Assembly: GCA_902803195.1 (NCBI GenBank)
Contig: CADCOX010000202.1
Span: 1 to 5,271 of the forward strand
Reading direction: 5' to 3'
Length of the DNA: 5,271 nucleotides
DNA from: an uncultured Bacteroidales bacterium
GTDB lineage: Bacteria; Bacteroidota; Bacteroidia; Bacteroidales; Bacteroidaceae
Numbering within the stretch: the stretch's first letter is position 1; the number at the start of each line of letters is the position of its first letter. Position numbers and translations under genes: made by a program. Shown here piece by piece: positions 1-4,741 of the stretch. The notes beneath the pieces are model-generated. The model was given only the letters and a program-made list of their open reading frames with translations, was not told where the DNA came from and ran no database searches.

Positions 1-1106
1 CACTCATCGACCGAAATCTTACGCCCGTAGCCGCCTTTGCGCCAGTTGTGGTCTTTCATTACGCGTCCATGCATCAGCCATTGGCCATTGCCCACGTCGA
101 CGCCGTCGGCACGTGTCACCATGCCGTCCTCCAGAGCGACCATCATCGAAGCAGTCTTGAATGTCGATCCGGGTTCCCATAGATCAGTGATGGCATTGTT
201 CTTCACTTCGGCATAGACGCCTGGAGCAATGCGTGTCAGGTTAACGATAGCCTTAACATCGCCCGTCTGTACTTCCATCAGCACGACGACGCCTATCTCG
301 GCATTGATTTCCTTCAGTTTGCGTTCCAGAATTTTCTCCGCTGCATCTTGCATACCAACGTCGATGGTCGTGATTAGGTCGAGACCATTCACGGGCTCTA
401 CGTCGGTCTTGTCCATCCACTGGCGGCGCACCTTCTCGCGGTGCATCTTACCGTTGATACCGCGGAGGATGCTGTCGTAGGCAAGCTCCAGACCGTTGCG
501 TGCTGAATCGTTGCTAGTCATCAACGAACCCAACGTACGATTGGCCATACTGCCGTAAGGCTTCTGTCGCTGAGGAATCTCTTCGGCATAGAAACCTGTC
601 TTGATGCGCCCGTGATGAACGTATGGCAACTTCAAGAACTCTTTGTATTTGATGTACGACACATTGTGTCTGATAGCCAGGTTGCGCCGTCCGCGGCTCT
701 TGCCGTCAAGCAACTTGGCCCGAAAGTCTGCAGCCGATAGGTCGGGGAACAACTCGTGTAGGCCTAAGCAGAGGCTGTCCAAGTCTGCTTTGAAGGTGCT
801 GTCGCGCCATACGCGCAGTTTCTCCTCGGCCACGGGGTCATTGGGGTCCTTCACGACAAAGTCTGCTCGGAGCGTGTACACCGGCATCGAACCTACCATC
901 AACTGTCCGTCGGCTGAATAGATATTTCCGCGGATGGCTGGGATGTCTTTTTGCTGCGAGGCCATGCGCTTGCGCACCGTCTCCCAATAACTGTCGCGCA
1001 CCAGCATCTCATAGATGGCTTTGCCTACAATGGCTGTGCCCACCAACGTCAACACGATGATGATAAACAGGTAGCGTGGAATGGTTCGTTTATTGTCGAA
1101 GTTCAT
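1..1106 (-). CDS. ftsI: Division-specific class B penicillin-binding protein (FtsI/PBP3-type transpeptidase), N-terminal part; 3' end outside window
   Basis: Septal peptidoglycan DD-transpeptidase anchored in the inner membrane, which cross-links new wall at the division site. 368 codons are visible. A short cytoplasmic start is followed by one membrane segment (about residues 12-28), then a class B PBP N-terminal/dimerisation domain with the RGNIYSADG motif (59-67), a PYGSMANRTLG stretch and a GLELAYDSILRG motif. The transpeptidase domain begins with DLITTID and contains the active-site box EPGSTFK, with Ser314 as the predicted nucleophile and Lys317 of SxxK. The SxN and KTG motifs lie beyond the left edge, as would any C-terminal PASTA domain, so these cannot be checked. 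The ATG start is firm because an in-frame TGA lies two codons upstream. No Shine-Dalgarno sequence is obvious. The gene begins 30 bp after the FtsL-like gene and is probably co-transcribed with it and rsmH. Family identity is secure; the FtsI assignment within the family rests on this neighbourhood. Confidence 0.95.
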   Translation of the reverse strand, partial: MNFDNKRTIPRYLFIIIVLTLVGTAIVGKAIYEMLVRDSYWETVRKRMASQQKDIPAIRGNIYSADGQLMVGSMPVYTLRADFVVKDPNDPVAEEKLRVWRDSTFKADLDSLCLGLHELFPDLSAADFRAKLLDGKSRGRRNLAIRHNVSYIKYKEFLKLPYVHHGRIKTGFYAEEIPQRQKPYGSMANRTLGSLMTSNDSARNGLELAYDSILRGINGKMHREKVRRQWMDKTDVEPVNGLDLITTIDVGMQDAAEKILERKLKEINAEIGVVVLMEVQTGDVKAIVNLTRIAPGVYAEVKNNAITDLWEPGSTFKTASMMVALEDGMVTRADGVDVGNGQWLMHGRVMKDHNWRKGGYGRKISVDE

Positions 1107-1136
1107 ATATCAGATACACAAGATGATTCAATGTCC

Positions 1137-1679
1137 TTATTTTTCTCTCACGATGACGAACGGCGGTTCTTTGGCTGCCACGAGGGTGCTGTCGCCCATG
1201 CTCTTCAGCCTGCGTTCCAAGCTGCTTTGGCGTGTCCGTATAGTCAGTTCAGCATATTGTGTCAAGGCATAGTTCTTTTTCTCGAGTAGTTCTTTACGCA
1301 GGTTCTCTTCCTCGATGATCTCCTGTTGTGCACCATAGCGATTGCTGATGTAGGCAATGGCAAGCACCACCAGGAAGAGGATAAACCAGATCTGTCGGCG
1401 CAGGAAGCCGCCAATGAGGTAGTCGCCGCCTAAAATCTCGCGCAGCGACAACTGAGGCATATCTTCCGACGAGAAGCGACGCCAAGCCGAACGGCTCGTC
1501 GACGGCTCCACAGTCTCCGACATGTCAGCGTCGTCCTCCCCTGTGCTCTCTTCATCGGCGACCACAGCATACGCAATCTCCGAATCTTCGGGCACACCTG
1601 TCTCGATCTCGAAGGGTACCTCGTCGGTTGCGTCGAGGCGTACATCCTCGTCCAAGCCTTCTTCAGCTTTACGTTTCAT
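1137..1679 (-). CDS. ftsL: FtsL-like putative cell division protein with acidic N-terminal extension
   Basis: Predicted bitopic inner-membrane divisome protein of 180 residues, the Bacteroidota counterpart of FtsL, expected to pair with FtsB/FtsQ-type partners and help activate FtsW-FtsI. What is seen: residues 1-60 are very acidic (22 Asp/Glu against 4 Lys/Arg). A basic patch RRQ (94-96) precedes one hydrophobic segment (about 97-111). A charged helical stretch rich in Glu/Lys/Leu (about 117-160) could form the periplasmic coiled coil. The end carries a PPFVIVRE motif. Primary sequence is poorly conserved in this family, so the call depends on topology plus position between rsmH and ftsI. 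The ATG at 1679 is supported by an in-frame TAA ten codons upstream with no alternative start between. An AAAGG lies about 16 bases upstream, too far for a standard ribosome site. The 131-bp gap to rsmH shows no clear TAnnTTTG promoter, so operon transcription is likely. Confidence 0.85.
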   Translation of the reverse strand: MKRKAEEGLDEDVRLDATDEVPFEIETGVPEDSEIAYAVVADEESTGEDDADMSETVEPSTSRSAWRRFSSEDMPQLSLREILGGDYLIGGFLRRQIWFILFLVVLAIAYISNRYGAQQEIIEEENLRKELLEKKNYALTQYAELTIRTRQSSLERRLKSMGDSTLVAAKEPPFVIVREK

Positions 1680-1811
1680 GCTATTTTCACTTTTACCTTT
1701 ATAATATTACGCGCGCAGGTGGTTTCTACTCCTTTAACATTCCACCTCGCGTTGCTAATTGATGTCTTGGCCCTTGTCCGTGCAGTGGGCTCTTCTGATT
1801 AGGCCTTTGGT

Positions 1812-2720
1812 TTAACCTATTTTCTCGGCGATGCGTAGCCGTGCACTACGGCTTCTAGGGTTCGTCTCCATTTCCTCGGGAGTTGGTGTGATAGCTTTGT
1901 CCACTGCCCGCATGGGGGCTTTCGTGCGGCCGTAAAGGTCGCTTTCCACTTCGCCATTGATGTTGCCAGCGCGCATCATGTTCTTGACGATGCGGTCCTC
2001 AAGGGAGTGATAGGAGATGACCACCAATCGTCCCCCGGGGCGTAGCAATTCTATGGCCGACGTGAGCATCTCTTCGAGGGCGCTCATCTCACCGTTGACT
2101 TCGATGCGGAGGGCTTGGAAGGCGCGAGCAAGGTCTTTGCGCTCGTGGTCGTGTCCCAAAAGGGGGATCAGCAGCTCTGCCAGTTGGCTCGTTGTCTCAA
2201 TAGGAGCCTCGGAGCGGACTTTTGTTATGACCGAAGATATGCGCCCCGCCTGCCTCAGTTCGCCATAAAGGCGGAAGATAGAGGTTAACTGCTCACGTGT
2301 GTAAGTGTTCAGTACATCGGCAGCTGTCAGCTGTGCCTGTTGGTTCATCCGCATGTCAAGGGGTGCTTCAGAGCGGAAGCTGAACCCTCGTTGTGGCGTG
2401 TCGAAATGGTGGCTACTGACGCCAAGGTCGGCTAACAGACCATCAATGGCTTCAACGCCATAGTAGCGCATCCAGTTCTTCAAGTAGCGGAAGTTGGAGT
2501 GGATCGGTGTCCATCGAGGGTTGTCTTCTACTCGACTGATTGCATCAGCGTCCTGATCGAAACTGAATAACCGTCCACCGCCATCAAGGTACTTCAGAAT
2601 CTCGCGGCTATGACCGCCACCGCCCAAGGTAACATCCACATACGTACCCTCAGGCCGAATAGCTAAGCCCTCCACTGAAGGCGTCAGGAGCACGGGAATG
2701 TGATATGTCTCGGGGTTCAT
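1812..2720 (-). CDS. rsmH: 16S rRNA (cytosine(1402)-N(4))-methyltransferase RsmH
   Basis: SAM-dependent methyltransferase (also called MraW) that adds the N4 methyl group to C1402 of 16S rRNA in the decoding centre; cytoplasmic. The 302-residue length matches the family. Visible family motifs in order: HIPVLL (7-12), the SAM-binding VDVTLGGGGHS (28-38), FDQD (54-57), DLGVSS (98-103), RGFSF (111-115), PLDMRM (120-125), FQALRIEVN (201-209), ISYHSLEDRIVK (235-246) and the basic C-terminal NPRSRSARLR (287-296). I chose the ATG at 2720 because the family begins a few residues before HIPVLL. The frame is open 19 codons further to a TTG at 2777, but those residues overlap a promoter and resemble no RsmH N-terminus. 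It is the first dcw gene here. mraZ, which normally precedes it, is not adjacent; cysE lies upstream on the same strand. The function is very secure. Confidence 0.97.
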   Translation of the reverse strand: MNPETYHIPVLLTPSVEGLAIRPEGTYVDVTLGGGGHSREILKYLDGGGRLFSFDQDADAISRVEDNPRWTPIHSNFRYLKNWMRYYGVEAIDGLLADLGVSSHHFDTPQRGFSFRSEAPLDMRMNQQAQLTAADVLNTYTREQLTSIFRLYGELRQAGRISSVITKVRSEAPIETTSQLAELLIPLLGHDHERKDLARAFQALRIEVNGEMSALEEMLTSAIELLRPGGRLVVISYHSLEDRIVKNMMRAGNINGEVESDLYGRTKAPMRAVDKAITPTPEEMETNPRSRSARLRIAEKIG

Positions 2721-2724
2721 GCCG

Positions 2725-2755
2725 CAAAAGTACATAGAAATCCCGAACCGACCAA
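2725..2755 (-). promoter_or_regulatory. Bacteroidota-type promoter for rsmH and the dcw genes
   Basis: On the minus strand a perfect TAnnTTTG element (TACTTTTG, 2732-2725) is preceded by TTG (2755-2753) with 20 bases between, matching the known Bacteroidota -33/-7 arrangement. Only four bases (CGGC) separate the -7 element from the rsmH ATG, so the expected transcription start falls at or within a few bases of the start codon. The mRNA would then be leaderless or nearly so. This is a consensus match, not a mapped start. Confidence 0.7.
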
Positions 2756-2810
2756 GCATTCTTAGAAAAACTTTCAAAAATTTTTTATAAGATGCTCTCT
2801 TACTGCATTA

Positions 2811-2839
2811 TCAAGTGTTAAAGTGTTACTTTAACTTGA
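2811..2839 (-). repeat. Imperfect hairpin-forming inverted repeat in the cysE-rsmH gap
   Basis: On the minus strand GTTAAAGT and ACTTTAAC form perfect 8-bp arms around an AAC loop. Pairing continues through TCAA/TTGA if two unpaired bases (CA) bulge on the 3' arm, giving about 12 bp in total. No T-tract follows on either strand, so it is not a standard intrinsic terminator. It may be a leader-RNA structure in transcripts coming from upstream, or a DNA operator. The function is unknown. Confidence 0.5.
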
Positions 2840-2849
2840 ACCTGTTCAA
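2836..2849. repeat. 14-bp near-perfect palindrome overlapping the neighbouring hairpin
   Basis: TTGAAC-CT-GTTCAA on the plus strand has perfect 6-bp arms with a 2-bp centre. Its size and symmetry fit a dimeric repressor operator or a very tight hairpin. Four bases (2836-2839) are shared with the hairpin at 2811-2839, so the two stems cannot form completely at the same time. It lies about 80 bp upstream of the rsmH -33 element. No regulator is identified. Confidence 0.45.
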
Positions 2850-2859
2850 ACGCGCCAAC

Positions 2860-2879
2860 TTGTAATCAAAAGGTTACAA
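2860..2879. repeat. Third inverted repeat in the cysE-rsmH gap
   Basis: TTGTAA (2860-2865) and TTACAA (2874-2879) are perfect 6-bp arms around 8 bases. A further C-G pair would close the loop to four bases if one mismatch is allowed, which is a G-U wobble in plus-strand RNA and C-A in minus-strand RNA. No T-tract follows. It is short and could be chance in AT-rich sequence, but it is one of three inverted repeats within 70 bp. Confidence 0.35.
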
Positions 2880-2908
2880 TTGCGTGCTAACGAAGTACCG
2901 AAATTCCG

Positions 2909-2916
2909 CAAAGATA
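2909..2916 (-). promoter_or_regulatory. Possible second, distal promoter toward rsmH (TAnnTTTG)
   Basis: TATCTTTG matches the Bacteroidota -7 consensus and is followed by CGG, like the rsmH-proximal element. No good TTG is found at the expected -33 distance; only TTTCG occurs roughly there. If active, it would make an RNA leader of about 185 bases carrying all three inverted repeats before rsmH. It could also belong to an unannotated small RNA. No open reading frame suits it. Confidence 0.4.
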
Positions 2917-2958
2917 AATAGCTGTTATTCCGAAATCCCGTTACTCCGCTGCGACATG

Positions 2959-3879
2959 TCAATGTTGATATTTGTTCTGCAGGATGCGTTCGCCCGGAGC
3001 TACGTCTTCCGTTACCCAGATGTTGCCGCCGATCACCGCACCACGTCCAATGGTAATGCGTCCTAAGATGGTGGAATTCGCATAGACAATGACACCGTCC
3101 TCGAGGATGGGATGGCGAGGTATGCCCTTGATGGGATTGCCATCGTCGTCTACTGGGAAACTCTTCGCACCGAGTGTCACGCCTTGGTACAATTTCACGT
3201 TGTTTCCGATAATACAGGTGGCACCTACGACGACACCTGTTCCATGGTCGATGGTGAAGTGATGCCCGATTGTAGCTGCTGGGTGGATATCAATGCCCGT
3301 CTCGGAGTGTGCCATCTCGGTGATGATGCGAGGGATGAGTGGTACACCTAACTGCAACAGTTCGTGGGCGATACGATAGTTGGTGATGGCTTTGATGACG
3401 GGGTAGCAGGAGATGACTTCGCCGTAAGTTTCAGCGGCTGGGTCGCCGAGATAAGTTGCTTCGACATCGGTGGCCAATGTCTGACGTAGCGATGGAAGCT
3501 TGCTCACGAACTGACGTGCCAGTTCCGAGGCTTTATGCTTGCGTGTGTCTTGTGCCGAGACATAACTCTGGCCGTAGGCTTCTACCTCGCTCCATCCTGT
3601 GGCGAAGCAAAGTCCAGCCTGTATCTGTTCACATAGCAAACCGTAGAGCTGCTCCAGTGCCACCCCGATGTGAAACACCAGATTCTGCTCGTTCACATTG
3701 CTTTTACCATAGAAGCCTGGGAACAGGATACTGCGGCAAAGGTCCATCGCTTCCGCCAATGCGGGTTGTGAGGGCAGAGGGTCGCCATCGCGGTGTTCAT
3801 GGAAGAGGCCGCACAGCGACTTCGCGCTGGCCAACTCTTTAGCAATTGTTGTCAGAAGGGTTTGTGTAGAACGTCTCAT
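2959..3879 (-). CDS. cysE: Serine O-acetyltransferase
   Basis: Transfers acetyl from acetyl-CoA to L-serine to make O-acetylserine, the precursor that cysteine synthase turns into cysteine; cytoplasmic. The 306-residue protein has a long helical N-terminal region (about 1-190) and a C-terminal left-handed parallel beta-helix of hexapeptide repeats (about 195-295). The catalytic pair known from the E. coli enzyme (Asp143/His158) is matched by Asp197 in DIHPAA and His212 in IDHGTG, with the same spacing of 15. The conserved RHP histidine is His256, and YQGVTLGAK (231-239) is present. The protein stops at ...ILQNKYQH soon after the beta-helix, so the long tail ending in Ile that docks into cysteine synthase in E. 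coli is absent. The ATG at 3879 has AAGGA about eight bases upstream and a good promoter. It is monocistronic or first in its unit; rsmH follows 238 bp later. Confidence 0.95.
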   Translation of the reverse strand: MRRSTQTLLTTIAKELASAKSLCGLFHEHRDGDPLPSQPALAEAMDLCRSILFPGFYGKSNVNEQNLVFHIGVALEQLYGLLCEQIQAGLCFATGWSEVEAYGQSYVSAQDTRKHKASELARQFVSKLPSLRQTLATDVEATYLGDPAAETYGEVISCYPVIKAITNYRIAHELLQLGVPLIPRIITEMAHSETGIDIHPAATIGHHFTIDHGTGVVVGATCIIGNNVKLYQGVTLGAKSFPVDDDGNPIKGIPRHPILEDGVIVYANSTILGRITIGRGAVIGGNIWVTEDVAPGERILQNKYQH

Positions 3880-3904
3880 AGTGCTATCCTTGTCTTTTCA
3901 ACTG

Positions 3905-3912
3905 CAAAGGTA
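3905..3912 (-). promoter_or_regulatory. Promoter -7 element for cysE
   Basis: TACCTTTG followed by CAG is a perfect TAnnTTTG element on the minus strand, 25 bases before the cysE ATG. This allows a leader of roughly 20 bases containing AAGGA. No TTG is present at the usual -33 distance, so the upstream half is weak or replaced by an activator site. The gap to the HD-domain gene has no strong terminator, so read-through from upstream is also possible. Confidence 0.65.
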
Positions 3913-3932
3913 TGAATAATAACCGATATTTC

Positions 3933-3993
3933 GTCTCTATTGCTAAATTTATTGATGAAATCGCCGCTTTTTGCATTTCTATAGTCTCTATTG
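3933..3993 (-). repeat. Ten-base direct repeat flanking the cysE -33 region
   Basis: CAATAGAGAC occurs twice on the minus strand, at 3993-3984 (overlapping the HD-gene stop codon) and 3942-3933 (where the -33 element of the cysE promoter would lie), with starts 51 bp apart. Both copies are followed a few bases later by GAAAT. This might be a regulator site, but two copies of ten bases can arise by chance. It is recorded because the second copy occupies the place of a missing -33 element. Confidence 0.3.
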
Positions 3994-4626
3994 AGATAGT
4001 GAATGCTCTGATTTTTCCTTGTCGAAACATGTTTCAAACCATTGGCGTAATGGCTTTTCAGCGTCAATCATCTGTCGCAATTGCTCTAAACGCTCGGCGT
4101 TGGGTGAATGGTCAAACCATAGTTGGAGATAGCCATCGCGACCATATTTCTCACGTAGGTGCGCTACCATACGTTCATAGTGTTGCTCGCGACTTAGTTC
4201 GGGATAGTGGTCAAGACCATATTGGATAGTGCGTTCAATGATGGTTGCGGGTTCGATGAAGCGGTCGGCCTCAGCTACAATACGGCCATAGATAGAGCGT
4301 GGAGCGTGGTCGGCCGAGGCGCGATGGTCTTCTGCCGCTTCTGCCATCACTTCTATTTGCTCATCGGTGAACCATTCCCGTAGGTTTCTGTCATTGCGGA
4401 TGATTTGAGCCGATACTTCATGGTGGTGCTCTCGTCCTTCGCAGAGGCCCGAGTCGTGGTAGGCAGCGATAGCGTAGACCATATCGATGTCCACGTCTAA
4501 GTGACGAGCCAGTTCCAGGCTCTGATCAATCACCATCTGGACATGGTCGCGCCGATGTGCTTTGTCGAAATGATCATATTGCGGCAGAATCTCCCGCTCG
4601 ATGTAGTCTCTAAGAGCCTTGTTCAT
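3988..4626 (-). CDS. HD-domain protein, putative metal-dependent phosphohydrolase of unknown substrate
   Basis: A 212-residue soluble protein of the HD superfamily, whose members use bound divalent metal to hydrolyse phosphate esters such as nucleotides or cyclic dinucleotides. The metal-binding set is visible: His28 (RRDHV), His57-Asp58 (AAYHDSGL) and Asp121 (AEADRF). His67-69 (EHHHE) and His101 (EDHR) are candidates for extra ligands, which might indicate a two-metal site. No signal peptide or membrane segment is seen, and the C-terminal 60 residues are charged. I do not recognise a specific subfamily or substrate. The ATG at 4626 is bounded by an in-frame TAG four codons upstream, itself part of the CTAG array. 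The bases before it are A-rich (AAAACAGAA), with no Shine-Dalgarno sequence. No promoter is visible in the array, so it is probably transcribed with the upstream PanE-family gene. Confidence 0.85.
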   Translation of the reverse strand: MNKALRDYIEREILPQYDHFDKAHRRDHVQMVIDQSLELARHLDVDIDMVYAIAAYHDSGLCEGREHHHEVSAQIIRNDRNLREWFTDEQIEVMAEAAEDHRASADHAPRSIYGRIVAEADRFIEPATIIERTIQYGLDHYPELSREQHYERMVAHLREKYGRDGYLQLWFDHSPNAERLEQLRQMIDAEKPLRQWFETCFDKEKSEHSLSQ

Positions 4627-4633
4627 TTCTGTT

Positions 4634-4741
4634 TTCTAGATCTTCTAGATATTCTAGATATCCTAGATGTTCTAGAGCCTCTAGAGTCTCTAGATGTTCT
4701 AGGGCCTCTAGATTCTCTAGATATTCTAGTTCCTCTAGTTC
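4634..4741. repeat. Tandem array of twelve 9-bp CTAG-centred units
   Basis: Twelve consecutive 9-bp units with plus-strand pattern Y-Y-CTAG-NNN start at 4634, 4643 and so on to 4733. CTAG is invariant in all twelve; the three bases after it vary (ATC, ATA, ATG, AGC, AGT, GGC, ATT, TTC). Most units begin TTCTAG or CTCTAG; one begins TCCTAG. Two degenerate units (CTCTCTAAG, AATCTTAGT) seem to trail on to about 4759 inside the upstream gene. The array fills the intergenic space from the PanE-family stop codon to seven bases before the HD-gene ATG. Each CTAG is self-complementary, so units can pair with one another in RNA. There are no spacers, so it is not CRISPR. On the minus strand one frame reads Leu-Glu-X, another Ser-Arg-X, and the third has TAG in every unit. 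Confidence 0.9.

Noticed and set aside
1137..1704. Other frames within the FtsL-like gene (minus 1294-1485 and 1430-1645, plus 1522-1704)
   Set aside because: They overlap the FtsL-like gene, which has the membrane segment, coiled-coil region and position expected; the others look like low-complexity shadow translations.
2721..2777. Longer rsmH reading frame starting at TTG (2777)
   Set aside because: The extra 19 residues do not resemble RsmH N-termini and cover the promoter; the ATG at 2720 fits the family exactly.
2811..2839. Intrinsic terminator for cysE
   Set aside because: The stem is AT-rich, lies 120 bp past the stop and lacks a following T-tract on either strand; the A/T run at 2776-2787 is not directly attached.
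2836..2849. LexA/SOS operator
   Set aside because: GAAC and GTTC are present but separated by two bases instead of the four expected for the Gram-positive type box, and the flanking genes are not SOS genes.
3112..3842. Plus-strand open frames opposite cysE (3112-3351 and 3456-3842)
   Set aside because: Shadow frames of a well-conserved gene; no start signals, promoters or recognisable domains.
3876..4067. 63-codon minus-strand frame whose TGA overlaps the cysE ATG (ATGA)
   Set aside because: It lies mostly inside the HD gene in another frame and crosses the cysE promoter; the composition is not protein-like and no family is recognised. The ATGA overlap looks fortuitous.
4634..4741. CRISPR-like array
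   Set aside because: The units are 9 bp, contiguous and without spacers; there is no cas gene nearby.
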